A stretch of 64,000 nt of DNA. Origin: Uliginosibacterium sp. 31-16 (GTDB taxonomy: Bacteria; Pseudomonadota; Gammaproteobacteria; Burkholderiales; Rhodocyclaceae). Location: NCBI RefSeq assembly GCF_030730865.1, contig NZ_JAVALZ010000001.1, positions 868,001 to 932,000 of the forward strand. Direction: 5' to 3'. This document shows positions 7,603-16,377 of this stretch, one piece after another. Within the stretch, counting starts at the first letter, position 1. Each line of letters starts with the position of its first letter. A model generated the notes under the pieces. That model saw only the letters and a program-made list of their open reading frames with translations. It did not search any database and was not told the origin of the DNA. A program made the translations under genes and the position numbers.

Positions 7603-8508
7603 TTATTTGCTGACGTTGAGGAAGGGAATCGGCGCACCGGCGTAGATGTGCTCGGGCAGCTTGCCGTCCCAGCGCTCGGCCTTGATCTTCTCGACCTCGA
7701 TGCGGCGCAGCTCCAGCACTTCCTTGCTTTGCACCAGTGCGGCGTTCTGCACCTTCAGCGCCTCGGCCTGCGCCTGGGCGATCTTCAGGTTGGCGTAGGA
7801 CTCGCCATCGGCCTTGGCGCGGGTCGCGGCCGCTTCAGCTTCGGCAATCGCCACCTTCTGCTTCTGCTCGGCTTCAACGGTCTTGAGCTGGTTCTCGGCC
7901 ACCAGACGCAGCTGCTCCTGGGTCACCTTCTGGTTGATCGCCGCCATGTAGGTGTCGGAGAAGGCGAAGTTGCGCATGTCGATGTTGATGACATTCGCTC
8001 CATACAGGGCGAGCTTCTCCTTCAGCGCCGTGTTGATGTCGCTGGAGACCTTGGAGCGCTGGCTGATCAGCTCCGGCGCGGTGTAGCGCGCGGTAACGGC
8101 CTTGAAGATTTCCTGGGTGGCGGTCTGCACGTAGGACGACAGGTTGCCGTCGTGCGAATACTTTTCGTACACTTCAGCGACCCGGTCGGTGGCGATGCTG
8201 TAGCGCACCGTCATGCTGACCTTGACCGGCTGGGTGTCGCTGGTGCTGCCTTCGGCATGCTCGATGGTGGCTTCCTCGGCGCGGATGTTGAAGACGGCAA
8301 GCTTCTGCCAGGGAGGCAGGAAGACCAGACCCTCGGGTTCGATGCCCTTGATCGCGCCGAACTGGGTGATCACCCCGCGCGTGCCGGTCGGCACCGAATT
8401 GAAGGGATTGGCCCACAACAGCAGGATCAGTACGGCAAGGCCAATGCCCGCGTCGCGCAGCACGGCGGACAGGTTGAGGCGATTGGTGTCGGTGGTATAG
8501 CGGCCCAT
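7603..8508 (-). CDS. SPFH/band 7 (prohibitin-like) protein
   Basis: A 301 aa protein with one N-terminal transmembrane segment (about residues 20-36) and an SPFH domain (TGTRGVITQFGAIKGIEPEG, QPVKVSMTVRYSI). A long charged Ala/Glu coiled coil follows (about residues 195-275), ending in a short conserved tail. Such proteins form large membrane-bound oligomers that organise lipid microdomains or modulate proteases such as FtsH. The usual NfeD or protease partner is not adjacent. The start at 8508 is chosen for AGGGGA upstream; an ATG ten codons earlier lacks one. Confidence 0.85.
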   Translation of the reverse strand: MGRYTTDTNRLNLSAVLRDAGIGLAVLILLLWANPFNSVPTGTRGVITQFGAIKGIEPEGLVFLPPWQKLAVFNIRAEEATIEHAEGSTSDTQPVKVSMTVRYSIATDRVAEVYEKYSHDGNLSSYVQTATQEIFKAVTARYTAPELISQRSKVSSDINTALKEKLALYGANVINIDMRNFAFSDTYMAAINQKVTQEQLRLVAENQLKTVEAEQKQKVAIAEAEAAATRAKADGESYANLKIAQAQAEALKVQNAALVQSKEVLELRRIEVEKIKAERWDGKLPEHIYAGAPIPFLNVSK

Positions 8509-8634
8509 GAAGATTCCCCTGAGAAATGACGGCGCCAATGACGATATGAATGACAGCCGAATGCATTGTGCCTTGCGTCAGGCGCTGCAGACCAGCCACG
8601 ACGACAGGAGGTGGGGCTGCGCCGGGAATGTCGC

Positions 8635-9051
8635 TCAGCGGGCGCCGAGGTTCAGTTTGGGGCTCAGGGCCTCCACCTGCTTGCGCTCTTCATGGCTGAG
8701 CGCCTTGTAGCCGCGCCCCCAGGGCCAGCCATACCCCCAGCGAAAACGTGTCGGCCAGAACGGCGAGCCACCCACGCGCACGCCGGCCAGCATCAGCGCC
8801 GCAATCGCCGGTTCGCCAACCGCGCCGACACAGCGCTCCAGCTCCCGGTCGGCTGTCATGCGCTCGGCGTACGAGCCGCCGGCCCAGTACGCCAGATCGT
8901 GTGCCACGCAGCAGTCGCGCCACAGCGTTTTCTGGCTCGGCGTTCCGTCGGGGAATTCGCTGCAGCCGTCGGTGCTGAATGGAGCAGGTGCTTCCGCGTG
9001 GGCACTGGCCCAAACGGCAAGCAGCAGAACGGCCAGCCAGTGCTTAGGCAT
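8635..9051 (-). CDS. Small secreted phospholipase A2-like protein
   Basis: A 138 aa protein with a clear signal peptide (residues 1-19, ending WASAHA). The mature part carries C47-C48-x2-H51-D52-x2-Y55 ([10 protein letters not shown]), the catalytic histidine-aspartate dyad signature of phospholipase A2. C30 and C74 are candidates for disulfides, and D69 could complete the network. The calcium-binding loop is not obvious, so activity is unproven. The start overlaps the queC stop by 8 bp, implying translational coupling at the distal end of the tol-pal/que cluster. A longer frame upstream runs inside queC and is not used. Confidence 0.65.
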   Translation of the reverse strand: MPKHWLAVLLLAVWASAHAEAPAPFSTDGCSEFPDGTPSQKTLWRDCCVAHDLAYWAGGSYAERMTADRELERCVGAVGEPAIAALMLAGVRVGGSPFWPTRFRWGYGWPWGRGYKALSHEERKQVEALSPKLNLGAR

Positions 9052-9724
9052 AGCGTGTCGGATCGGCAAGGCCTGCGGCTTCAAAGCCGGCGCGGCGTAG
9101 GCGGCAGGCGTCACACTGACCGCAGGCATGGCCTTCGTCATTGGCCTGATAGCAGGAAACCGTCATGCCGTAATCAACGCCCAGCGCGGTACCGCGCTGC
9201 ACGATCTGAGCCTTGCTGAGGTGAATCAGGGGCGCATGGATAGAGAGCTTCAGGCCTTCCACGCCGGTCTTGGTGGCGAGATTGGCCATCGTTTCGAAAG
9301 CGGCGATGAATTCGGGGCGGCAGTCCGGATAGCCGGAGTAATCGACGGCATTGACGCCGACGAAGATCGCGTTGGCCTTGAGCACTTCAGCCCAGCCCAG
9401 CGCCAGCGAAAGCATCACGGTGTTGCGTGCCGGCACGTAGGTGACCGGGATGCCGCCTGCCTCCACGCCGGTGGTCGGCACCGCGATGTTGGCGTCGGTG
9501 AGCGCCGAGCCACCGAACTGCCCCAGATCGACGTGGCCGACGCGATGTTCCTTCGCACCCAGGGCCGCGGCTACCCGCGTCGCGGCATTCAGTTCGGCCG
9601 CATGACGCTGGCCATAAGCCACCGACAGTGCATAGGTTTCATAACCTTCCGCGCGGGCAATCGCGAGGCAGGTGGCGGAATCGAGTCCGCCGGAGAGCAG
9701 GACTACGGCACGGGGAGCTGACAT
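9044..9724 (-). CDS. queC: 7-cyano-7-deazaguanine synthase QueC
   Basis: ATP-dependent conversion of 7-carboxy-7-deazaguanine to preQ0 in queuosine synthesis. A 226 aa protein with the PP-loop motif [13 protein letters not shown] at the N-terminus, [18 protein letters not shown] in the middle, and the C-terminal zinc ligands in [20 protein letters not shown]. It uses the product of QueE, encoded 170 bp upstream on the same strand. The start at 9724 is the only one placing the PP-loop near the N-terminus, as in the family. Confidence 0.95.
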   Translation of the reverse strand: MSAPRAVVLLSGGLDSATCLAIARAEGYETYALSVAYGQRHAAELNAATRVAAALGAKEHRVGHVDLGQFGGSALTDANIAVPTTGVEAGGIPVTYVPARNTVMLSLALGWAEVLKANAIFVGVNAVDYSGYPDCRPEFIAAFETMANLATKTGVEGLKLSIHAPLIHLSKAQIVQRGTALGVDYGMTVSCYQANDEGHACGQCDACRLRRAGFEAAGLADPTRYA

Positions 9725-9800
9725 GAGGGAACGGCCTTGAAAATTCTGGAAACAGGGCGGGATTATCCACCTTTCGCGGCGCCCGCCGCTAGGCGACGCG

Positions 9801-9877
9801 CTGCCTGAAGAGCCGCCCGGGGCGGACCTGTGCAGGCAGGCGGGCTGGAGAAGCCCGCCGGGAGCGGGTCTCGGGGC
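9801..9877. repeat. REP-like repeat cluster between queE and queC
   Basis: Contains GCCTGAAGAGCCG and a hairpin GGCGGGCT (9839-9846)/AGCCCGCC (9852-9859) around GGAGA. It fills most of the 170 bp gap and resembles the other interspersed palindromes. It could stabilise or attenuate the que transcript. Confidence 0.5.
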
Positions 9878-9894
9878 AATACCCGAAGGCCGGC

Positions 9895-10548
9895 TTAAAC
9901 GCCCGTCTTGTCGCCCCAGATGATGCGGTGCATCTGCAACTGCATGCGCACCTGCAGGCGGTCGCGCAGGACCCATGCCGCCAGATCCTGCGGATCGAGC
10001 TTGCCACTGACGGGCGAGAGCAGCACGGTACAGCGCCCGCTCAGCGCGTGTTCCTGCAGGATTTCGCGGGCCCACAGATAGTCGGCCTCGTCGGCGAGGA
10101 TGATCTTGATCTCGTCGCTGGCGGTGATGTGGGCGAGGTTGCTCCACAGATTCTTCGCCACTTCGCCGGAACCGGGGGCCTTCAGATCCATGATCTTTGA
10201 GACGCGTGGATCAACCCCACTCACATCCAGCGCACCGCTGGTTTCCAGCGACACCGAGTAGCCCGCGTCGCACAGCGCACGCAGCAGTTCGAGGCAGGGC
10301 TTTTGCGCCAGCGGTTCGCCGCCGGTGACACACACGTACTGCGCGCCATGCCCTGCCACCTCGGCGAGGATGCTGTCCAGCCCGCGCATCTCGCCGCCGC
10401 TGAAGGCATATTCGGTATCACACCACACACAGCGCAGCGGACAGCCGGTCAGGCGCACGAACACGGTGGGCAAGCCTACGCGCGTGGACTCGCCCTGCAG
10501 GGAATGGAAAATCTCGCTGATGCGCAGGCGCGATGCTGTACTGCTCAC
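9895..10548 (-). CDS. queE: 7-carboxy-7-deazaguanine synthase QueE
   Basis: Radical-SAM enzyme making 7-carboxy-7-deazaguanine from carboxytetrahydropterin. A 217 aa protein with the cluster motif C-x3-C-x2-C in [14 protein letters not shown], the substrate-binding [12 protein letters not shown] at the N-terminus, and the SAM-binding VCVTGGEPL. The best start is GTG at 10548, 5 bp after the cpoB stop; in-frame codons upstream lie inside cpoB. Co-directional with queC and with the tol-pal genes. queD is not in the window. Confidence 0.93.
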   Translation of the reverse strand: MSSTASRLRISEIFHSLQGESTRVGLPTVFVRLTGCPLRCVWCDTEYAFSGGEMRGLDSILAEVAGHGAQYVCVTGGEPLAQKPCLELLRALCDAGYSVSLETSGALDVSGVDPRVSKIMDLKAPGSGEVAKNLWSNLAHITASDEIKIILADEADYLWAREILQEHALSGRCTVLLSPVSGKLDPQDLAAWVLRDRLQVRMQLQMHRIIWGDKTGV

Positions 10549-10552
10549 CGGC

Positions 10553-11326
10553 TTACTTCTTTTTGCCCAGACGCTGCTTGGCCGTCTTGGCCGCATCGCT
10601 GTTCGGGTAACTGGCGACGAGCTTTTCCAGCGTGGCCCGGGCGCTCTTGGCGGCACCGGCTTCGGTCTCGGCATTGGCCTGACCGAGCAGCGCATCCGGG
10701 GCCAGCGTATCGTCCGGCCAGATGCTCACGAGCTTGGCGTAATACTCCTTGGCGCCTTCAAAATCGCGAGCCTGCAGCAAGGCAGATGCCGCCCAGAAGT
10801 GCGCGCCGGGCTGAAAGGCGCTCTTCGGCCAGGCCTTGATGAATTGCTTGAAGGCAGCGACAGCATCCACGTGCTTGCCCGCACGCAGGGTGTTGATGGC
10901 GGCTTCGTAATCCTTGGCTTCCTGCGCCGGATCCACTCTGGTCTCGGTCGCAGCGGGAGCAGACTGAGCGGCAGTCTGGCCCTGGGTGAGCTGGGCAACC
11001 AGCGCTTCGATCTTGCGCAGGCGGTTATCCAGATCAATGTAGAAATCCTTCTGGCGCTTCTGCGCCTGCTCGCCATCGTTGGCAAGCAATTCCACCTGGC
11101 CGCGGATCTGCGAGAGATCCTGACGGGTACGTTCGAGCTGGTTGTTCAGCTCCAGCTGGGCACGCGAAGTTGCGTCGGTGGACGACTCTACCTTCTGGAT
11201 GCGCGCATCGGCTTCCTGCTTGATCTGGTCAATGCGACGGCGCGCTTCTTCATCGTCAAACAGGCCGGCATGTGCAGGCAGGGACGAACTCAACAGCAAG
11301 GCGAGGAACAGAGCATGCAGTTTCAA
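10553..11326 (-). CDS. cpoB: Cell division coordinator CpoB (YbgF)
   Basis: Periplasmic TolA-interacting protein that couples peptidoglycan synthesis with outer-membrane constriction. A 257 aa protein: signal peptide residues 1-20 (ending LPAHA), N-terminal trimerising coiled coil (about 24-95, RRRIDQIKQEADARIQKV onward), an Ala/Pro linker, then three TPR repeats (from YEAAINTLRAGKHVDAVAAF). Start chosen as TTG at 11326, which has GGAGA six bases upstream; the nearby ATG is out of frame. Last of the Tol-Pal genes in the usual order. Confidence 0.92.
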   Translation of the reverse strand: MKLHALFLALLLSSSLPAHAGLFDDEEARRRIDQIKQEADARIQKVESSTDATSRAQLELNNQLERTRQDLSQIRGQVELLANDGEQAQKRQKDFYIDLDNRLRKIEALVAQLTQGQTAAQSAPAATETRVDPAQEAKDYEAAINTLRAGKHVDAVAAFKQFIKAWPKSAFQPGAHFWAASALLQARDFEGAKEYYAKLVSIWPDDTLAPDALLGQANAETEAGAAKSARATLEKLVASYPNSDAAKTAKQRLGKKK

Positions 11327-11347
11327 GATGACTCTCCAGAAATGAGG

Positions 11348-11371
11348 AGAGCGGACCCACGGGTCCGCTCT
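11348..11371. other. Strong intercistronic hairpin between pal and cpoB
   Basis: AGAGCGGACCC (11348-11358) and GGGTCCGCTCT (11361-11371) are an exact 11 bp inverted repeat. No U-run follows on either strand. On the minus-strand transcript it lies just after the pal stop and before the cpoB ribosome site, so it may protect the abundant pal mRNA from 3' decay or reduce read-through into cpoB. Confidence 0.65.
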
Positions 11372-11394
11372 GTCAAACACGAGCAAACAATCGC

Positions 11395-11928
11395 TTACTT
11401 GGCGCCGTAAACCAGGTCACCGCGACGGTTTTCAGCCCAGGAGGCTTCGTCGTGGCCAGTGGCCTTGGGCTTTTCTTCACCCAGCGACACGGCTTCCAGT
11501 TGCTTTTCCTGCACGCCCAGCAGCTTCAGGTTGGTGTAGATGGCTTCAGCGCGCTTCTGACCCAGGGCCAGATTGTATTCACGCGAACCGCGCTCGTCAG
11601 CATTGCCCTGGATCAGCACCTTGGCAGCCGGGTTGGCCTTCAGGTACTTGGAGTGGGCTTCGATCACGGTCACGTAGTCCAGCGCGATATCGTACTTGTC
11701 GTATTCGAAGTAGATGCTGCGCTTCTTCAGCAGCTCGATCTTGTTCAGGGCGTCAGCATCCTTGAACGGATCTGCCACAACCGTCTTCGGTGCAGCAACA
11801 GGCTTGATGTCGGACTTGGCGGACTGGTCAGCCGTACGGGCTTCAGTCTTGGCCGGTTCGACCGGTGCGGTGGTACAAGCGGCCAGCAGGGCGGCAAGGG
11901 TTGCGGCAACAACAAGGGACTTCTTCAT
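11395..11928 (-). CDS. pal: Peptidoglycan-associated lipoprotein Pal
   Basis: Outer-membrane lipoprotein that binds peptidoglycan and TolB. A 177 aa protein with lipobox L15-A-A-C18, a flexible Ala/Pro/Lys region to about residue 60, and an OmpA-like domain with the diaminopimelate-binding signature NADERGSREYNLALGQKRAEA. The ATG at 11928 opens a typical lipoprotein signal (MKKSLVVAATL). It follows tolB by 49 bp. Confidence 0.95.
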   Translation of the reverse strand: MKKSLVVAATLAALLAACTTAPVEPAKTEARTADQSAKSDIKPVAAPKTVVADPFKDADALNKIELLKKRSIYFEYDKYDIALDYVTVIEAHSKYLKANPAAKVLIQGNADERGSREYNLALGQKRAEAIYTNLKLLGVQEKQLEAVSLGEEKPKATGHDEASWAENRRGDLVYGAK

Positions 11929-11977
11929 GGCTTTTTTCTCCGGATCCGAAGGTTTATGGTTGAAGGGAAGACTGTCA

Positions 11978-13258
11978 TTACTTCTCAAACGGCCCCCAAG
12001 CCGGTTCACGCACATCGCCAGCCCGGTTGTTAAGCCGGTAGCGGGTGCGGCCGTCGGTGGAGACAACCGAAAGCACTCCACGCCCGCCTGCCTCTGTCGC
12101 ATAGAGGATGGTGCGGCCGTCGGGCGCAAAACTGGGTGATTCATCCTTGGCAGAGTCAGTGAGAGCCTGCGTTTGCTGGCTGGCCAGATCCTGCATGGTG
12201 ATCTGGAAGCGGCCATCATTACGCGAGATATACACCAGCGTCTTGCCGTCAGGGGAAACCCGAGGGCTGACATTGTACGCTCCTGCGAAGGTAACGCGTT
12301 GCACGGCACCACCATCAGCCGGCACGCGATAGATCTGGGGGCTGCCGCCACGATCGGAAGTGAAGTAGATATGGTTGCCATCCGGCGACCATTGCGGCTC
12401 GGTATCAATGCCATTGGAACTGGTCAGACGACGCAGGCCGCTGCCATCCATATTCGCGACATAGACCTGTGACAACCCATCCTTGGTCAGCGTCATGGCC
12501 AAGCGGCGCCCGTCCGGCGACCAGGATGGGGCCGAGTTGGAGCCCTTGTAATTGGCCAGCACGGTGGTCCGCACGCTGTCGAGCGCGCGCACGTAGATGA
12601 TCGGCTTCTTCTTGTCGAAGCTCACATAAGCAAGGCGTTTGCCATCCGGCGACCAGGCCGGCGACATGATCGGCTCCTGCGAAATGAGGGCCGGTACGGC
12701 ATTTTCCCCGTCGAAATCCGAGATCAGCAACTGATAGCGCGAACCCTGTTTTTCAACATAAGCGATCCGGGTCGAGAAGATGCCGGGCTGACCAATCAGC
12801 TTTTCATACACCTTGTTGGCGATGTGGTGGCCCAGCGCACGCTGCTGGTCCGGCCGCACCGAGACCTTGAGGACGAACAGTTCGGTCGCCCGCACCGTGT
12901 CATAGAGGCGGAAGCGCACATCAACCAGCCCGCCCTGACCCGGATTGATGCTGCCGAGCAACAAAGCGTCGGCGCCACGCCCTTTCCAGGCCGCGTGATC
13001 CGGCTGCACCCCCTCCACGCCAAGCAGGTTGCCTGGCTCGACAATGCGCAACAGCCCGGTCAGCGCCAGATCCTTGCGCACCACCTCGCTGACACTGCCC
13101 TGCATCAGGGCTTCGCCGGCAAAGTTCGGGGCGGCCAGTGGAATGCTGTTGGCGCCAGAGCCAAAAATTTCAATGGTCAGCTGGGCCGACGCCAGCGGAG
13201 CAGACAGGAGAGCGCCGAGCATGAGCAGCGCGGCAAAGGCTTTCTTGAAATTCATCAT
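11978..13258 (-). CDS. tolB: Tol-Pal system protein TolB
   Basis: Periplasmic beta-propeller that shuttles between Pal and TolA. A 426 aa protein with a signal peptide (about residues 1-24, ending PLASA), an N-terminal alpha/beta domain, and repeated WSPDG/FAPDG blades of the PD40 type (PAWSPDGKRLAYVSF, PSWSPDGRRLAMTL, PQWSPDGNHIYFTS). The start at 13258 (MMNFKKAF) gives a normal signal peptide; the ATG at 13291 overlaps tolA and adds a charged extension. Confidence 0.95.
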   Translation of the reverse strand: MMNFKKAFAALLMLGALLSAPLASAQLTIEIFGSGANSIPLAAPNFAGEALMQGSVSEVVRKDLALTGLLRIVEPGNLLGVEGVQPDHAAWKGRGADALLLGSINPGQGGLVDVRFRLYDTVRATELFVLKVSVRPDQQRALGHHIANKVYEKLIGQPGIFSTRIAYVEKQGSRYQLLISDFDGENAVPALISQEPIMSPAWSPDGKRLAYVSFDKKKPIIYVRALDSVRTTVLANYKGSNSAPSWSPDGRRLAMTLTKDGLSQVYVANMDGSGLRRLTSSNGIDTEPQWSPDGNHIYFTSDRGGSPQIYRVPADGGAVQRVTFAGAYNVSPRVSPDGKTLVYISRNDGRFQITMQDLASQQTQALTDSAKDESPSFAPDGRTILYATEAGGRGVLSVVSTDGRTRYRLNNRAGDVREPAWGPFEK

Positions 13259-13280
13259 GTATTGCAGTTCTTCCGTGATT

Positions 13281-14102
13281 TTATTCCCCATCCGCCAGCG
13301 GATGGAATTTCAAAATTAACTCGCGCTGAAATACTTCACCTTTTGTGGGTTTGGGCAATGGCGAAGATTTGAGGATCGCACGCCTGACAGCCTCATCCAG
13401 ACTGCTGTTCCCTGATGATTTGTTCAGTTTTGGCTCACCCATGATTTCACCGGAAGGTAACAGTTCTACCTTGAATTCAACCACCGGATTGCCGCTTGCT
13501 CCGGGCGGACGCATCAGGTTCGACTTCACTTTCTGCGCAATCTGCCCCATCCAGTCCCCGGTCGCGCTGCCCAGCGAGGCTGCAGCATTCAGCGCATCCT
13601 GCTTGGCGCGCGCATCTGCAGCAGCCTGATTCAGCCGATTCTGGTTGTTTACTGCACCAGCCTTGGCAGCTTCATTGGCCAGCATCTGCTCCATGCGTGA
13701 CATGGGCGGCGCTTTTTCCGGCGGTTTTTCGGCCGGTTTCGTCACCGGCTTTGATTGCGCGACCGGAGGCACCGGCTTCGGCTCTTCCTTCTTTTTCTCC
13801 GGCTTCTTCTTTTCCGGCTCCTTGATGGCGATATCGGGCTTGATCACCGGCGCGGGCTTCACTTCGACCGGCTTGACCTCCACCGGCTTGGGCGGCACAA
13901 CTTCCTTGACTGGCGGCGCAGGCGTTTCCGGCATCGAAGCGGGCGGCAGGCTGCGCACCAGCTCGACGCTCACGGCGGCAGGCGGGCGACTCTGCCACTG
14001 CACGCCGTAAAACAGCACAGCGACCAGCAACCCGTGCATGAGCAGGCTGAATACAGCTGCCCCCCATTTGCCGGGCTCAGGTCGCTGAAGCGTGAATTCC
14101 AT
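13281..14102 (-). CDS. tolA: Tol-Pal system protein TolA
   Basis: Inner-membrane protein that spans the periplasm and transduces proton-motive force from TolQR to TolB/Pal. A 273 aa protein: short cytoplasmic tail, one membrane segment (about residues 15-33), a Pro/Lys/Glu-rich region (KPVEVKPVEVKP, EKKKPEKKKEEPKP), an Ala-rich helical part, and a TonB-like C-terminal domain (PVVEFKVELLPSGEI, LDEAVRRAILKSSPLP). The central part is short compared with the 421 aa E. coli protein. The start at 14102 is 5 bp after the tolR stop. Confidence 0.93.
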   Translation of the reverse strand: MEFTLQRPEPGKWGAAVFSLLMHGLLVAVLFYGVQWQSRPPAAVSVELVRSLPPASMPETPAPPVKEVVPPKPVEVKPVEVKPAPVIKPDIAIKEPEKKKPEKKKEEPKPVPPVAQSKPVTKPAEKPPEKAPPMSRMEQMLANEAAKAGAVNNQNRLNQAAADARAKQDALNAAASLGSATGDWMGQIAQKVKSNLMRPPGASGNPVVEFKVELLPSGEIMGEPKLNKSSGNSSLDEAVRRAILKSSPLPKPTKGEVFQRELILKFHPLADGE

Positions 14103-14106
14103 GCTT

Positions 14107-14514
14107 TTACTGTGCGGACTGCACCAGCAGCCCCACCTTGTTAACATTGTTTCGTTGCAACAGGTCCATCAGCTTCATGACCTCCTCGTAACTCATCTTC
14201 TTGTCCGCCTGGATCACCACCGGACGATCAGGGTTCTGCTCCTGCGCAGCCTTGAGCCGCTCCAGCAACTCCTGCTCTTTAACGGACGAGGGGCCTTTAT
14301 TGGTCTGCCGGTCTTCCAGGGTCCAGTTGTCACGCCCCTTGACCGTAACGATCAGGGGCTGCTCCTTGGCCTGTGAAGTCTTCTGCATCTTGGGCAGATC
14401 AACGGTGCCACTGGGCATCATCGGCGCAGTAACCATGAAGATCACCAGCAACACCAGCATCACGTCGATGTACGGCACGACGTTGATCTGGTTCATGACT
14501 CGACGTTGGCGCAT
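14107..14514 (-). CDS. tolR: Biopolymer transporter TolR
   Basis: A 135 aa ExbD/TolR protein with a single membrane helix containing the proton-carrying aspartate (YIDVMLVLLVIFMVT, D17) and a periplasmic domain ending in DLLQRNNVNKVGLL. Forms the proton-driven stator with TolQ. The N-terminal RQRRVMNQINVVPYIDVM is characteristic. It starts 3 bp after the tolQ stop. Confidence 0.95.
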   Translation of the reverse strand: MRQRRVMNQINVVPYIDVMLVLLVIFMVTAPMMPSGTVDLPKMQKTSQAKEQPLIVTVKGRDNWTLEDRQTNKGPSSVKEQELLERLKAAQEQNPDRPVVIQADKKMSYEEVMKLMDLLQRNNVNKVGLLVQSAQ

Positions 14515-14517
14515 GAT

Positions 14518-15192
14518 TTATCTCAGCTGGCGCTGGAGGATGTTGGAGAACTCCTCCATGAAGCTCTCGAAGCGAATCGACAGGCGATCCACCTCGTGGA
14601 TATAGCGGTTGTAGGCCACCACCGCCGGAATCGCAGCAAACAGGCCGATGGCCGTAGCGACCAGCGCTTCTGCAATGCCGGGGGCAACGTGGGCCAGAGT
14701 GGCAGAACCGACATTGGCGAGGCCCCGGAAGGAATTCATGATGCCCCACACCGTGCCGAACAAGCCGACATAGGGGCTGACCGAGCCAACCGAGGCAAGG
14801 AAGGCCAGATGCGCTTCCAGATCGTCGATCTCGCGCTGATAGGTGGCGCGCATGGCGCGCCTAGCGCCATTGATGATGTCTGCCGGCTCCAGACCCTTCT
14901 GGCCATGCAGCTTCGAGAACTCGCGAAAGCCTGATTCAAAGATGCGGGCCAGCGGGCCGGCGTTGTCGCGGTCCTGCGACACATTGCGATAAAGCTGCAC
15001 CAGGTCGATACCGCTCCAGAACATCTGCTCGAAATTCCCCGTTTCAGCGCGCACTGCTCGAAGGGTCAGGCCCTTGCGGAAAATCCAGTACCAGGACATG
15101 AAAGACACGCCGGCCAGCATGGCCATGACAAACTTGACCACCAGACTGGCTTCGGCAATCAGGCTGAGGATCGATAAATCTTGAGAGTTCAT
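14518..15192 (-). CDS. tolQ: Biopolymer transporter TolQ
   Basis: A 224 aa MotA/TolQ/ExbB-family stator subunit with three membrane helices (about residues 12-35, 130-155, 165-190). The conserved VGLFGTVWGIMNSFRGLA and ATAIGLFAAIPAVVAYNRY of TolQ are present. Its start overlaps the end of ybgC by 4 bp, a typical arrangement of this operon. Confidence 0.95.
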   Translation of the reverse strand: MNSQDLSILSLIAEASLVVKFVMAMLAGVSFMSWYWIFRKGLTLRAVRAETGNFEQMFWSGIDLVQLYRNVSQDRDNAGPLARIFESGFREFSKLHGQKGLEPADIINGARRAMRATYQREIDDLEAHLAFLASVGSVSPYVGLFGTVWGIMNSFRGLANVGSATLAHVAPGIAEALVATAIGLFAAIPAVVAYNRYIHEVDRLSIRFESFMEEFSNILQRQLR

Positions 15193-15620
15193 GCTTCGCT
15201 TTCGAGAAGACTGCGCAGGGAATCAGGAATCCGCGTGGCACGACGGCGGTTCCAGTCGACGCAGGCGATGGTGACAATGGCTTCAAACAGACATTCGTCG
15301 CGGCGCATCACGCGCTGCAGGAAGCGCAGGGAGGCAGCACCCATTGAAGTCACGGTGGAGAGGACCAGCAATTCGTCATCAAGTTCCGCACTCTGGAAAT
15401 AATCAGCCTCCACGCGGCTGACCACGAAGACGATGCCTTGTGTGGCACGCAACTCATGCTGATTGATGCCGAGTGCCCGCAAACGCTCGGTACGGGCGCG
15501 CTCGCAGAAACGTAGGTAGTTTGCGTAATAGACAACGCCGCCAGCATCGGTATCTTCGTAATAGACGCGTACTGGCCAGGCCGACTGACGGGCGGCGCCG
15601 GTATTGTGAATCTCGGACAT
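15189..15620 (-). CDS. ybgC: Tol-Pal-associated acyl-CoA thioesterase YbgC
   Basis: A 143 aa hotdog-fold thioesterase acting on acyl-CoA or acyl-ACP and associated with phospholipid enzymes. The catalytic motif YYEDTDAGGVVYYANYLRFCERAR is at residues 20-43 with the 4-hydroxybenzoyl-CoA thioesterase-type aspartate in DTDAGG. First gene of the operon. No Shine-Dalgarno is seen; a TACAAT -10-like hexamer lies only 6 bp before the ATG on the minus strand, so a leaderless message is possible though no good -35 is visible. Confidence 0.92.
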   Translation of the reverse strand: MSEIHNTGAARQSAWPVRVYYEDTDAGGVVYYANYLRFCERARTERLRALGINQHELRATQGIVFVVSRVEADYFQSAELDDELLVLSTVTSMGAASLRFLQRVMRRDECLFEAIVTIACVDWNRRRATRIPDSLRSLLESEA

Positions 15621-15823
15621 CCTGCTATTGTACCGTCCCCGAAGCGTCCGGGTCTGATTACAATCGCCCGCCGGTCATATGGATGACCGTCAAAACCCGT
15701 CTGACCTGCACAAGACGCCAAGCGTACGGATTGTGTAAAGTGACGCATGACTGTGATTTATCAAGGGAGTCGGGCACAATGCCGCGTCCCTTGCACTCGA
15801 ATAATTGATGGAGGAGTGTCCCC

Positions 15824-16231
15824 ATGGCGCTGACAGAAGCCGCACTGCTGAAGATGCCCGAATCGGAGTACATGAACGAGCAGCAGCTGGCCTTTTTCCG
15901 CGATCGTCTTTCCTCGATGCGCAGCGAGCTGCAACTCAAGGTAGACGAAACCGTCGAGCACATGCGCGAACAGGAAACGGTTGCCGATCCGGCCGACCGT
16001 GCCACGGTGGAAGAAGAACACGCTCTTGAATTGCGCACCCGCGACCGGGAGCGCAAACTGTTGAAGAAGATTGATCAGGCCTTGAATCGAATCACGGACG
16101 GCTCCTACGGCTTTTGCGAAGAAACCGGGGAACCTATCGGTCTGGCCCGTTTGCTGGCTCGCCCCACGGCAACCATGTCGGTTGAAGCCCAGGCGCGCCG
16201 CGAACGCATGCAGAAAATGTTTGCCGATTGA
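15824..16231 (+). CDS. dksA: RNA polymerase-binding regulator DksA (one-cysteine type)
   Basis: Cofactor of the stringent response that enters the RNA polymerase secondary channel with ppGpp. A 135 aa protein: long coiled coil (about residues 17-90) with the tip motif D55-P-A-D58-R-A-T, followed by a degenerate zinc-finger: C98 in GFCEETGEPIGLARLLARPTAT. The three other positions of the C4 site are T101, S119 and A122, so zinc is not expected to bind. This is the form I recall as usual for alpha- and betaproteobacterial DksA. Good Shine-Dalgarno GGAGGAG. Divergent from the tol-pal cluster. Confidence 0.93.
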   Translation: MALTEAALLKMPESEYMNEQQLAFFRDRLSSMRSELQLKVDETVEHMREQETVADPADRATVEEEHALELRTRDRERKLLKKIDQALNRITDGSYGFCEETGEPIGLARLLARPTATMSVEAQARRERMQKMFAD

Positions 16232-16377
16232 GCAAGTCATGCCTCAGCGTCCCGTCTGCACGATTTTGTCCGCCCGGACGGGAATGGCTTCGGCATGCTT
16301 GCCCGGTCTGGACTAGCTTGTTTCAGGTGATTACCCGATCACCATTACTGGCTGCTTAGCTCGGGTCTGAACACAAT

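Noticed and set aside
15824-16231. DksA considered defective for lack of three zinc cysteines
   Set aside because: The CEETGEPIGL...RPTAT pattern is the usual alpha/betaproteobacterial form; zinc-free DksA proteins are known to work.
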